NCBI GenBank assembly: GCA_050084985.1
Contig: JBITNC010000002.1
Coordinates: forward strand, 33,108,001-33,172,000
Source of the DNA: Nageia nagi
Lineage: Eukaryota > Pinophyta
DNA: 64,000 nt
Direction of reading: 5' to 3'
Shown here: positions 46,961 to 59,700 of the stretch, piece after piece
Layout: the number at the start of each line of letters is the position of its first letter
Position numbering within the stretch: the stretch's first letter is position 1
Program-made: the position numbers and the translations under genes
The notes under the pieces: model-generated
Seen by the model: the letters and a program-made list of their open reading frames with translations, nothing else
What the model was told of the DNA's origin: nothing
Database searches by the model: none

Positions 46961-48016
46961 ACTACCCGTAATAGTAGGTTCCTTGAAAGAGCAAAAAGTG
47001 GTGGAGATGTGCTCATATTAGTTTTCTACTCAATATTCAATTTATAGGTTGATTCCTATTTATGTTTAAGGTCAAAAGTAACAGGAAATAAATAAAAAGA
47101 TGAAGATTTATAGGAAAGAGAGAAGTAAATAAATAGCTAAACTAGAAAATTTACAAATCAAGCATTGCAGCACAGGTAGCAATCCATAGCCTAGATTAAG
47201 AATCGAAAACTATCTTGCACCTAGGGTCTCGCAATTACAACACACAACCATAATTTAAAGAAAACATTTCACACATAACATCCACAAAAGTAATATACAA
47301 CCACTTTTTGGCAAGAGGGCAAAGCATTATCTATTGTATTATCATATGTGAATAGCTCTTACAAATTTGGGCAAATTTGCTAAAATGTTCAACCTTTTTT
47401 ATTTCTAAAAGCTAACTATTTATACAATTTCTCCCCTCCTTGGGTGGTTGAGTTTCATTAATATACATAACTGCTAGTATTGAATGAAATAACTAAAATA
47501 GCACTATTTACATAAATGCTACAACTATGCTATATTACATAATGAATAAGTACTAATCAACATAACTATCTGAAAATTTACAACTTCTGAATAGCTATGT
47601 CCATAGAGCTGCAATCTTTCTGACATGTCATTGATTACTCTTATTTTGGCCCTATAGTTGATTAAAGATAGCACTGTAGTTGATTGAGTAATTATTTAAT
47701 TACACATCTATTGGTACGATTTGGTATTATACTCTGTCAGCTATTATATGTAGTTTTCTACAATCTTTATGATCTCTACTATAGATGTTAGTAATCAGAG
47801 TAATGGTAGTTGATAGACATTATGTTCACTTGATTCAAGAAGAATTACTACTATTATGTGGAAATGAGTTAATTTTGACATATTAATAGGGCCTTAGAGG
47901 TTAAACACTTAATATGAAGTGGACCCATGTGTTCCTTCTTATGCATTACTCTTACACTTGCTTGGCAAGCTCTATGTTCTTCTTCTGGGCTCTATCAATG
48001 ATTTGGTTCTTTTGAG
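46960..48016 (-). repeat. Probable 3' LTR/UTR of element G
   Basis: Lies at the 3' side of G's coding region. A minus-strand TATA-like TGTATAAATAG at about 47415-47427 follows a purine run (CCAAGGAGGGGAGAAA). The LTR limits are not resolved because only one copy is in the window. No coding pattern. Confidence 0.4.
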
Positions 48017-48405
48017 ATCCATTGATTTTAGCCAAAAATTATGATGTCATCTCTCAAAATTGTTAGGCACTATTAATTTTCTAATTCTATCAGAACCCAT
48101 TGATTTTCACCAAAAATTATGACATCATCTCTTAGAATCAATGGGCTCTGTTGATGTTTTGATTTTGTTGGGATCCACTGATTTTCATCAAAAATTATGA
48201 CATCATCTCTCAGAATTAGTGGGCTTTATTGATGTTTTGATTCTATCAAGACCCATTTATTTTCATCAAAATTCTAACATCAACACTTAGAATCGATGAG
48301 CTCTATTGATACTCTAGCTCCTCCAAGACCTATTGATTTTCACCAAAAAATATGATGTCATCTCTCAGAATTGGTAGGCTCTATTGATATTCTTCAAAAA
48401 TCTAA
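48017..48405. repeat. 78-bp tandem array, five copies
   Basis: The word a(t/c)ccat/cattgatttt begins at 48017, 48095, 48173, 48251 and 48328, a period of 78 bp (once 77). Units share tcaccaaaaattatgacatcatctct and ggctctattgat. It lies between G's extra ORF and its 3' end. Confidence 0.9.
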
Positions 48406-48900
48406 CTTTGAATTTGTGCAAATCTTGGACACTTGTATCAATAATTCTCAAAGATCCTAGGGCAATAAATATAATTTCCAAATAGTCTTATATACATGAC
48501 TCTTGGGTATTTTATACATTTCTTTCGGGTACTCTAAAGAAGATGACATAACTCTTGAGTACTCCTAACTCCTAGATACTAAAAAATAAAAGAATAAATA
48601 ATGACATAACTCCTAGGTATTCTCATTCACATATTTATTGGGTAATAAGAAAATAATATGACTTCCAACACTCTAAGGGGAAGTAATGAGAAGAGGAGGG
48701 ATTAATAAATATGAAAGAATACAAAAACTTACAAGTCTTAGAGACTATAAGAATAATATCTCTCTCAAGCAGTCTTATATATACAACTCTCAAGAAATAA
48801 AGAATAAAGAATGAAGAATAATACAATTACCCTAATTTAGAGTGTAATTTTGAAAGAATACAATCTTTTAGCAGCTCTTTGGGGTCTCTACCTACTAGAG
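48406..48900. other. Element G 3' region, unassigned
   Basis: No coding frame. agtcttatatacatgactctt (about 48484) and agtcttatatatacaactctc (about 48770) are similar to each other. Confidence 0.4.
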
Positions 48901-48911
48901 AATAGAACCCT

Positions 48912-51900
48912 TTAACTACTACTCCTAGTGGCTTGTCTAGAAGTGGACCTAGTTGTGGTCTCAACTGCTGCCATCAGGTATGATGGGAGGAATGGTTGCA
49001 TCCTTTTATTTAGATCACTTATATTTTTATAATCAACTTGTGATAGGATAGGGGATGCCTTAATCTTCTTTGTGTCTACTTTAAACCCTGTAAAGACATT
49101 GTTCAACCTTCTAGCATGTAAAAATTTTATAATGACCTCCTAAGCCAACCTATTTATTTGTTGCAGGTCTAAGATTTGTGTTTTAGAAAAATATTATTCC
49201 AAGAAACTAAATGATATTGGCTATCCAATTTGTAGCACTATCCTAAACATTCTACTCTTCCCATAATTTGGAAGCCTTTATCTCAATTAAAGAATTAATG
49301 AATTTGTTAGTGAATCTTAGCTCTATTGTGAGCTGGTGTTTATTTATGTCCATATTAAATACCAAACTTTGAAGTTCCCAAATTTCTTATATCCTCTTTT
49401 GATACAACTATTTTGGCTTGGAAAAGACTGTTGCAAACTCCTTTTCCATCAAAATTCTTAAACAAACTTACATCCTTTCTAATATTACTCTAGGTATATC
49501 CAAAGCTAGCTTATGGAGAGCGTTCTAAGCATAGAATTCCTTAATGCCTGTATAGCTTCCTCCTTGAGTAGATGCAAGTGAGATAATGTTATCATTCTAC
49601 AACCAACTTATTCCACTAAGAAATTTTTGAAATTCTTCATGAGTAATAATAGCTTTGCATTATCATCTGATAGAACTTTATTTGCTATGTTAACAGGCTA
49701 CATCTCAGCCTCAACCTATTTAACTTTCTGAGCATTGATGATTATAACCTACGCTTTGAGATCTTCTATCATTTGATTTGTTGCATCTAGCTCAACTTTT
49801 GTTGTTACCATTCTCTTATCAAATTTTGCTTTCTATTTTTCAAGCCTTGCAATCAATTCTTTATTCTTATTCTGCAACCCAACTACTATTTTATCTTTAA
49901 TAAAGCAATCTTTCTTATACTAATTAATTTTTTTATTCAATTTCTCTATATTAGTCACCATTGCTTGAAGATTTTTGCTAGCTACCATTGAAGTATTTAC
50001 AAGAAATCTATACTAGTCAATCATTGATGCACTATGCATATTTACATCTATTATTATTATGGGAGTAAAATCTAGTTGCCCCTCTTTGAAAAGCATCTAT
50101 GCAATTTTAATATCTCCCATCTCTATTACCTTACTCAAAATTCTTGACTATTACTTAAGGAGCATAAGAGATTTATTAACAAAAGTTGTCCAATGAATGG
50201 GCTCTATAATTTGTGTAGAAAAAAAAGACTTTATTTTCTCTTATGAGTTTGTAAGAATAAAAGAATGAGTAGAAATAACTCCACCTAAAATAGGTATCTC
50301 AATTTGTTGAATGGATTGGGATTATCAAGGAGGTGTCAACTATTTGACTTCTAATTCTGGTTCTACTTTTTCCATGGCCTCACCTTGTTCTTCAAGATTA
50401 CCCATTGGGTTAGAGTCCTTCTTTTTCCTAGATTCATCATCATCATCACCATCTCTCAATCCTCCTTTGAGTGTAGCTATTGCTGATCCACTAGTTTTAG
50501 GTACACTTCCCCTGACTTGTTGAATCTAGCTTTATCCTTCTTCTAGGGTTTTTATTTATTCTTATACTTGAACTTTTTCTACAACACTAGTGTCTATATC
50601 TTGAGGTTCTCTAAACTCTTTTGTGTAAAAAATTTCTATTTTTTTTATTGCCACCTTTGGAATTTCTTTTATTACCTTTGAAGGTGAAGGTATAATCATT
50701 TGTGACTATGACCTTGCTATAGTTGATCAGGGCTTCTTTATAGGCTTTTTTTCCTTCTCCAATATCTACTACTTTTGAACAAGAGTTTGTATTTTTATTT
50801 TCTTTTTTGAAGATGGCTTCTAGGAATAGTTGGTGGTGTCTAAAAGGTTTTGTTCTCCCTTCTTTGGAATTTCAACCATGCTAGATGGTTCTCCTATTTG
50901 TATTGGCCTCACCTCTACAATAGGTTTTTCATAAAAATGAGGAGGAAGAGGCTATCCCAACTCTAATAGAGGATCCTTGGAATACTTAGCCTTCTAGTAC
51001 TTATCATATTTTAATTTTTCAAACAACTCACTCTCAATATGATGAATTTTTTTAGTATACTCAAATTTGAATCTCGTAAAATAATAAATTTTATTGGTAC
51101 CCCACCCAAGATATGCCAATTGGGTGAGGATGCTTGGATTAAGGATAAAATTTTGCCTCTTATTTTCTCAATTCCTATACTTATTTATTCTTTATAGGGC
51201 CATTTAGGCCTTATTCAAGGGTATAAATTTCCAATCTAGGTACATTTCTACCTCTTGCTCAGTTTTATTTACAAAATATTTTATATGAGTCCTACTGTCA
51301 TGGACAAATGTTGGATGTTTTTTGCTAGACCTTATTATTTGGGTCATTTCCCCTGATGGTTCATACATCCATGTAGTTTCCACCTTTTTTAACTTGAAAT
51401 TCTATACAATGAATTGTGCTATACTATCTTTACATCCTATCTCTAAAAGAGTAAAATTTTTAATAGAAGTCGATATATCTATAATAGATTTAAAGTTACC
51501 CCTAGACCCATATTTGCTCTCTATAGCACAAATTTGTCTACCCATTTCTATTGAATATAACTAGAGGGTTAAATATTTAGGTAAAAATAATGGTCTCTCA
51601 AAATACCCATACCTGATTATTATAGTGCAGCTTCTCAAGAAGTACCAATCACCAATTTTATTTCCTCTTTGTAGCTCCTTCATTATGCTTTTGCATAGTC
51701 TACTGGGAGTTTTCTAATTAAAATTTTTACTGTAATTGCATAGAACTTATCCATGAATTTGTAGTAGGATCCATACAACTTAGTCAAAATTGGTACCATC
51801 AAGTCAATTGGTATCGATGCAACACTAGAACTAGTCAACTCAATTGGGAGCCCTACCTTTATTAGTTTGTCTAGATTTTGATGGACAAAGAGCCATCAAA

Positions 51901-52738
51901 GATACGAGGAATGTTTGAAGTTTGAATTTTCAATTTTAAATAGATACCTCTTAATTTTTTCAATTATAAAAGCTAAGAAATCATAGCAGATGTGAGCTTT
52001 TGAAATGTTATAAGTCATATGCACCATGGTTTCATCTACTTTAATCTAGGTCTTCTTTCCTAAGATGATTGTGAGTGCCTATAGTATTTCTCTATCCTTC
52101 TTTCTTTCAAAAAGAGCTATATGGTAGCTCAATAAGAGTTTACCTTTTTTGTTATCTTAGTATCTCTCATTGATCTTGCTTAACATTTCATCTTGATTGA
52201 TATAAAAATCATGCTTCTCCTTTTTCAAATCAATTTATTTTTTGACATAGAATGTCTAATATGCTAGAATAGCAAACATTTGGATGATGATGTCAGGAGA
52301 GTAATCTAGCACTACTTCACACATTGGTTCAGAAGTATCTCTTTCTTTAGTGCTCTTGAATATTCCAATTTGATACCTCTTTTGATGATGCCTATGTGAT
52401 AAGGAGTATAAGAGCTCGAGATAGGTGAAGAGCTCATAGGGTACATAATATGACAAGCCCTGGTCAATCATGACATCTCTCTTTGAATGAGCAAGTGAAT
52501 TTATTTTTTCATTCACTTCAGATGTTTTAAGCTATAAAAGAACATGGCTAGGGTCAGCTCTCCATTTATCCATATGATTAATTACCCCCATCTTAGTCCA
52601 ATTTATCCCTGGTGCATTCTCAAGATATTCTTTTTGCAAGGAGAGAAAGTCAGCATTGAGTTGTCCTACTTTGGCTACAAAGGATGACTAAGAGGTTGCC
52701 ATGATACTAACAACCTTTTTTGAACCTTTGGTTTTCAT
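48912..52738 (-). pseudogene. Element G extra ORF downstream of integrase, unknown function
   Basis: About 1,270 codons on the minus strand, same sense as G's pol, beginning at the ATG at 52738 (MKTKGSKKVV) and ending TSRQATRSSS at 48912. The frame is broken by stops, but long stretches stay protein-like: LSYYVPYELFTYLELLYSLS (52380-52450), FLAFIIEKIKRYLFKIENSN (about 51930-51990), LTKLYGSYYKFMDKFYAI (about 51740-51800). A basic/Pro-Ser-rich middle, an acidic DGDDDDESRKKK patch (about 50430) and a probable coiled coil at 49720-49960 (KELIARLEK, KVELDATNQMIEDLK) follow. No transmembrane segment or known domain is obvious. The position matches the env-like ORF of Athila-type elements, but I do not recognise the protein. 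Confidence 0.5.
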
Positions 52739-52744
52739 TTAGAA

Positions 52745-53300
52745 ATATCAATCTAGGCAATACAAGGTTCTGCAACTTTTTTCTCTTTCAACACAACTTA
52801 GCTCTGAAATCTCTAAGCTCTAAATGCTCTAAAAACTTGTGTTCTTGAAATCAATTAAGTGTCAACCTATAGAGTATGGGGGAGTTTTGTTCATCTGAGG
52901 TTGGTAAGATTTCTATTAATGGTAATTACTTCTTGAGGATCTTGAGACCTACACATTGTATGAATTGAGATAGCATAGGCTAGATTAGTAAATTCAAAGC
53001 ACACTAGACTTAAGTCATTGTACTTGTGTGACAATTCATGAAATCTAAGGAAATCTCTCCTTCAATGCTACTTTATTTAGTGATAGCTAAGCAACACACT
53101 AGCATTAACTCTTGATGAAGTTGAATTAAAGTTGATAGCTAAGTAGTACGTCAATATTAACTCTTAATAATACTAAATTAAATTTGAGCATTAACAACTA
53201 CTTATTTTTTTTGAAAACTATGCAAAAACACATTTTTTTAAATATTTACAATATACAATGCTTTATAGGTAGTACAAGCTTACCTCATCACTCGGTAATA
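52745..53300 (-). other. Spacer between element G integrase and extra ORF
   Basis: About 550 bp, AT-rich. A short repeat (gatagctaagcaacac/gatagctaagtagtac, 53083 and 53136) is followed in both cases by a phrase similar to attaactcttgatgaa. No coding pattern; it could carry a splice site or promoter for the extra ORF. Confidence 0.4.
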
Positions 53301-54601
53301 TTTTAAATAGATCTCATTGATGGGAATAGGTAATTCCTGGGACTCGATAACATCTTGCAACTTGAATGCATTATTTGGGTAATGATGTAAGGCCCACTCC
53401 AAAGAGATTCAAATTTTTGGTATCTTTTAGGCTTTTCTCTTTCCTCATCCCATTTACGGATAATATCACTTGGTTTAAAATTTACCCAAAGAGATTTTTT
53501 TCTTATCAAACCACCTCTTGATGATGTGCTCATAATGCTGGAATGACTCATATGCTTTGTTCCAATCTTCCTCCAATTTTAGGAGCTAACTATATGTGGA
53601 TTGTAAGGGGTCAAAGTCATGGTCTTTTATTTCTTATAGAATTTTTAAAGTTGGTAACTCCATCTGTACTGGCAACATAGGTCTTTTACCATATACCAAT
53701 GCATATGGGGATGTCTTTATTGATGATTTTATACTAATTCTATCAGTCCTTAATGCAAATTCCAATTATGTATGCCACTATTTGGGATTCTCTTCAATTG
53801 TTCTTTTGATGATCTAGGTTAGATTTTTGTTAGTTGATTTGGCTAACCTGTTACCTTGTGAGTAATAGTTTGAAGAGAATAACTAGTAAATTCCATACTA
53901 AGCTACAAAGCTTGATAGATTGCCTCTAGTAAATGTTGAACCATTATCTAACACTATAGTTTGTGGGATTCCAAAGTGGGTGATTATTCTTTTAATCATT
54001 TCTATCACTACTTGATTTGCATTTTTACATGGCATAGCTTTTGACCATATAGTGAAGTAATATATTGCAGTCAAAATAAACTTATGGCCTACTGAGGAAT
54101 TTGAGTTTATGAAACCAATGAAGTCCATACCCCATTATTGAAAGGGCTCTTCGACTACCATAGGTTTGAGAGGCATTGTAGCTTGTCTTCTCTTTCCCAC
54201 AAATCTATTGCACTTATCACATTCCCAAGCAATCTTAAATGAATCTTGAAATATAGTGGGCCAATAATATCCACCTTGTAATACCTTTGTTGTTGTAGCT
54301 GGTCTACTGTAATGCCTACTAGAGAATCTGTAATGAAATTCTTGTAATATTCTACAAGATTCATCTTGAGGCACACATCTAAGAAGGGTTTGATCAAAAA
54401 AATTTCTATACAACCAATCATCTATCATGATAAATTTAAGTGAATGCAACTTGAATCTCCTTCTTTAAAATCTATTAAGAGCTTCAAGGCACTTTTTAGT
54501 TTGAAAATAAACCATGATTTGCTTAATTCAATCACTTTCATAATTAATTTGTTTCTTATCCTCCATAAGAGCGATCATATGTAAAGATTCAGCTATATTT
54601 T
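53300..54601 (-). pseudogene. Element G gypsy integrase
   Basis: Minus strand. N-terminal zinc region 54135-54449 (DDWLYRNFFDQTLLRCV; FHYRFSSRHYS; YYWPTIFQDSF; CDKCNRF), with both His and the C-x2-C present. Catalytic core 53898-54128 (MDFIGFINSNSSVGHKFIL; FGIPQTIVLDNGSTF), with both Asp present. It continues in another frame at 53590-53820 (SPYALVYGKRPMLPVQMEL) and ends at 53303-53551 (WVNFKPSDIIRKWDEERE, FESLWSGPYII). The right end joins the RNase H fragment at 63619 once element H is removed. Confidence 0.85.
54597..54601. other. Target site duplication of H, left
   Basis: ATTTT, identical to 63619-63623. Confidence 0.85.
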
Positions 54602-56486
54602 TGTTGAACTTTGAGTGACACTGAGAGGGGGGGTGAATCAGTGTATCAAAACAAATAATCAATTTAACCTTCTTAAATTAAGATAGATTAAAAGCCAGAG
54701 AAAATTGAGCAAGCACACCAAGTACATCACACAACACCAGATATAACGAGGTTCACCAGATTGGCTACATCCCTGAAAATGACTGCTCGGACTCCAATCC
54801 AAATCCAATCATTAAAGAAAGCTTACAAATTCACAGCACCAACAATGAAGGGTAGCACCAACTACCACTTTTAAAGAATAGTAGCACCTACTGCTTGGAG
54901 CACCAACTCCACCTATCAAGCACCCACTTGATACAACATTCAAAAAGGAGGAAAGAATACAGTTCTAGAAGACCCTTAATGGTCTAGCTCTAATGCTCAT
55001 TGTTTGATCTTTGCACATAGCTCCAAAGTAACATAGTTAAATAATCACTATCCTCTCTGCATATTCATTTGCTAACTTCACATCCACCTGATACTACCCT
55101 CTTCCATGCTATTACCTCCTATTCCACCATTCTCTACACGCTCTTCTCTCCACATGCCTCTCCTATTTCACCCTCTTACCTCCTCTCGCTTAGTACTCTC
55201 CTCTTCCTTTTCACTAATTCTACAATCCACTCTTCACATCCCTTCCTGCAACCGTTACACATCAAGAAAACCCCCCGAGAATCTATTCCTATCATGACCC
55301 ATTATCAAAAACAAACTAAAAAGTAATCTTTATTTGTAACTGTTGTAACTGACGAACGCTCCTATTACTCAAATAGAGTTGTTCAGACAAGTATAGCTCT
55401 TTCTCCACTGATTTCAAAGATTTGACAGTATCTGATTATTTAGTTTTGGAGTCTCTTTCTATAGCCTAGAGATTGACTAGCTTACCAGATGTTTATTGTA
55501 TACACCATGATGTCATCATCTCCGGACTCCGAAAGAAAGTTCCAAGGTATCTGTGTTGCCTTCTAAACTTTTCAACACCAACTGCTAATGTCATCTTCTC
55601 TAGACTCTGAAAGTAGAGTAAAATGCTTCCCACGATGTCCAAACTTTTATCTCTGGACTTTTATCTCCGAACTTTTATCTTCGAACTTTTATCTCCCAAC
55701 TTTTATCTTCAAACTTTTATCTCCGGACTTTTATCTCGGACTTTTCTCTTCGAACTTTTATCTCTGGACTTTTATCTCCGGACTTTTATCTCCGAACTTT
55801 TATCTCTGAACTTTTCTCTCTAGACTTTTATCTCTGGACTTTTATCTCTAAACTTTTATCTTCGAACTTTTATCTTCGGACTTTTATCTCTGGACTTTTA
55901 TCTCCAGACTTTTATCTCTGGACTTTTATCTCTGGACTTTTATCTTTGGACTTTTATCTCTGAACTTTTATCTTCGAACTTTTATCTCCAAACTTTTCTC
56001 TCTGGACTTTTATCTCCAGACTTTTATCTCCGGACTTTTATCTCAGAACTTTTATCTCCGGACTTTTATCTCTGAACTTTTCTCTCTGAACTTTTATCTC
56101 TGGACTTTTATCTCCAGACTTTTATCTCTGGACTTTTATCTTCACACTTTTATCTTTGGACTTTTATCTTCGCACTTTTATCTCTGGACTTTTATCTTCA
56201 GACTTTTATTCACCCCTTGCTGACCTCATCATCTTCGGAACCTGGTTTCATTCAAAAATGTGAACATCATTCTTCCTCTGACGTCATCTTCATGCTTCTG
56301 GAATGCTCTACTCACTTTCTTTGAAACCCGGTTTTTTTTCACAACTGAGCTTTTATTATTTCATTTTGAAATGCTTAATTTACTAACCTTGGCTTTTCAA
56401 TTCTCCTTGCTAACCTCATCACCTCTGGAACCCGATCTTTACCAAAACCACATGTTGACAACAATGACAATCACACATGCTCAACA
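54602..56486 (-). repeat. Element H 3' LTR
   Basis: 1,885 bp. Contains a 14-bp minisatellite at 55642-56210 with about 40 units. Small open frames within it (55069-55326, 55588-55809, 56260-56526) are LTR sequence and not genes. Confidence 0.9.
55642..56210. repeat. 14-bp minisatellite in the 3' LTR, about 40 units
   Basis: Unit acttttatctccgg with variation at the last four bases (tccgg, tctgg, ttcgg, tccaa). In element sense it reads roughly ccggagataaaagt. It lies about 280 bp into the LTR, so probably in U3. Confidence 0.95.
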
Positions 56487-56700
56487 ATCTCCCCCTTTGG
56501 AATTGTTGGCAACACCACTTGATTAGACACCAACATCGGGACTTTTCTCTCCCCCTTTGTCAACAATAACAAAGGGCATTTACAGACTCCCCCTGAGTCC
56601 ATACATGACATTCTCAGGAAATCAATAGTATGCATACAAAAATAAGATACATAGAAGCAACATAGGAAGGAAAAAAATAAACACTCCCCTTGAGAATGTG
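56487..56700 (-). other. Element H 3' UTR with three polypurine tracts
   Basis: In element sense, CAAAGGGGGAGAT sits directly before the LTR (56488-56500). Similar G-runs occur at about 56549-56559 (CAAAGGGGGAGAG) and 56588-56597 (CAGGGGGAGTC). The first is the expected priming tract; the others look like extra copies. Confidence 0.75.
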
Positions 56701-56714
56701 ACGTCCAGAACTAG

Positions 56715-59700
56715 CTAATGCATGGGAAGGACAACAAATCCTAGCTTGTTTCGAAGATATTCGAAGATGTCTTTGGGCAAAGGCTTTGTAAAGATGTCTA
56801 CTACTTGCTCTGTGGTTGGAACAAAATCCAACTGTACTTCTCCTTGCACCACTCTTTCTTTTAGAAAGTGATATTTGATTTCTATATGCTTTGTTCGTGA
56901 GTGCATAATAGGATTTTTTGAGATATTGATTGCACTTGTGTTATCACATAGAACTGATATGGGCTCGTTAATCTGTATACCAAAATCTTTTAGCATCTAC
57001 TTCATCCATAGAATCTATGTGCAGCAAGAAGTTGCTGCTATATACTCTACTTCTGCTGTAGATAGGGATACTGAGTCTTGCTTTTTACTGTGCCAGCCAA
57101 CAAGATTATTACCCAAATAAAATGCTCCTCCACTGGTGCTCTTCCTATCATCCATGCATCCTGCCCATTCTGCATCTGAAAAGGCAATAGGTGTAAATTC
57201 CTTTCCTCTAGGATACCATAAACCATATTCTATTGTGCCTTTGAGATATTTGAATATTCTCTTTACTGCCGTAACATGTGTTTCTTTGGGATTTGCTTGA
57301 AATCGAGCAACCATACATACTACTTGAAGAATATTCGATCTAGTAGCTATCAAATATAATAAAATTCCAATCATTGACCTGTATTATGTTTGATCTACTG
57401 TTGGTGCTTTATCATCCTTGCTTAATTTGCAACCTATCATCATAGGGGTGCTCACAGGTTTACAATCTTCCATGGTAAACTTCTTCAGCATCTCCTTAAC
57501 ATACTTGGTTTGAGAAATGAACATGCCATTCTTCAACTGATTGATTTGTAGGCTGAGAAAAAATGTAAGCTCACCTATCATAGACATCTCAAATTCTGTT
57601 TGCATGTTGTCAGCAAGATTTTTACATAGCTCCTTCTTGCTTCCTCCAAAAATTATATCATCTACATAGACAACAATAATTAGTTGATTTTCCTTTTCTG
57701 ATTTAATGTATAAATTGCTATCCACCATTCCTTTTCTAAATCCTTGCTGCTGAATATATGTATCAAGTCTGGAGTACCATGCTCAAGGTGCCTATTTTAA
57801 ACCATACAGAGCCTTCTTTAGTTTGCATACCAGATTAGGATTCTCTCCCAATTGGAAACCATCTGGCTATTCAATATAGACTTCTTCCTTAATTTTTCCA
57901 TTTAGAAAGGTTGATTTTACATCCATTTGATAAACTTTAAAGTCTTTATACACTGCAAAAGCTAAAAACATGCGAATAGCTTCTAATCTGGCCACAGGTG
58001 CAAAAGTTTCTTCAAAATCAATTCCTTCAACTTGAGCATATCCCTTGTAGACAAGTCTAGCTTTATTTCGAACCACTATCCCATCTTCATTCAACTTATT
58101 GCGAAAAATCCACTTTGTGCCAATCACATTTTTGTTGGCTAGTCTAGGAACGAGTTCCCATGTTTCATTCTTTTCAATTTGAGTGAGTTCTTCCTCCATT
58201 GCTTTCATCCAGCTTTCATCTTGGCTAGCTTCTGAGACATTTTTAGGCTCTATATTGGATAGGAGAGAATAGGTGTGTGAAACCCCTCTGCGAGTTTGGA
58301 TGCCTGTATGAAACTCACCGATGATTTGCTCTTGTGGATGATCCTTGTGCCATCTATTTGGTGGAGTTTTTGAATTTTCATCTTCTTTCGACTCATTTTC
58401 TGAAACACTATTTGGGTTACTTGGTGAATTTGAATCTTCTGGTTTCTTTACTTGTGATTGCTATACAGGAGGCTTAGATTTGTTTTTATTCTTTTTGTCT
58501 TCTTCAATTGAATCTTGATAGGCAGGAAGATCATCATCATCATTTCTCTTGGGAAGATCTCTTTGCTCATCAACATGAACATCAGCACTATCAATGATTG
58601 TTTTTGTCCTATTATTGTAACACCTATATGCTTTGCTCTTCGAAGAGTAACCAAGAAAGATACCTTCATCAGATCTATCCTCAAACTTTCCTAAATTTTC
58701 TTCTATTCTCTTGATATAGCATTTACTGCCAAAGATCTTGAAGTGCCTCACTGTAGCTTTTCTTCCAAACCATAATTCATATGGTGTTCTATCCTCATGT
58801 GGTCGCATCATACATCTATTTTGAATATGCACTGCAATATGCACTGCTTCTTTCCAGAACCTATCAGCAACCTTGCTCTCTATCAGCATGGTTTGAGCCA
58901 TTTCTTGTACTGCTCTATTTTTTCTTTCAACTACTCCATTTTGTTGTAGAGTTCTTGCTACAGAGAATTATGTTTTAATTCTATGTTGTATACAAAACTT
59001 AGAAAACTCATCAGAAGTGAACTCACCTCCTCTGTCTGAGCGAAGACATTTAATTCTCCTCTCTATCTAATTTTCTACTTGATTTTTAAATGCTTTGAAC
59101 ATTTCAAAAGCTTCAAATTTATGTTTCAAAAATTACACCCAAGTCATTCTTGAATAATCATCTATGAACAGAATAAAATACTTATCTCCATTGATGCTTT
59201 GTGTTCTCATTGGTCCGCATAGGTCGGTGTGTATGATTTCCAATGGTCTGCTTGTGTGATATTCTTTCACTTTGAACTTTGCCTGAGTTTGCTTTCCCCT
59301 TTGGCATGAATCACAAATATCATTTGCTAGTTTGCTGATACTGGGCATATCTCTTACTACTCTTTTTGAGCAAATGTTCATCAAGTTATTAAAATAGATG
59401 TGTCCCAATCTCTTATGCCATAGCCAATCATCACTCTCCTAGCCTAGAAGACATGATCCCTCTAAAATATCTGATAAGGTGTATAAATTACCACAGGTTC
59501 TTGTACCAACTACTACAAGTCCACCACTATTTGCCCTTCGAATCTCATAGCCATGCTTTTTGAAAATCACATCATGTCCTTTGTCACATATTTGACTGAC
59601 GCTCAACAAATTATGCTTCAGTCCCACAACAAATAATACCTCTTCGGATCTAATGTTGTCGTCATTTATTTTGACTGTCCCTTTGCCGATAATCTGTGCA

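Noticed and set aside
32215-48405. Regular arrays of 35 bp and 78 bp that could look like a CRISPR
   Set aside because: Units are contiguous tandem repeats without unique spacers, no cas genes are present, and the DNA is plant retrotransposon sequence.
50311-50523. Plus-strand Ser-rich frame
   Set aside because: Shadow of the acidic part of element G's extra ORF on the minus strand.
53596-53817. Plus-strand frame of 73 codons
   Set aside because: Opposite strand of element G's integrase, which is readable here on the minus strand.
55069-55326. Open frame repeated at 62325-62681 with similar protein
   Set aside because: Present in both LTRs of element H simply because LTRs are duplicated; no domain, Ser/Thr/Leu-rich composition of CT-rich DNA.
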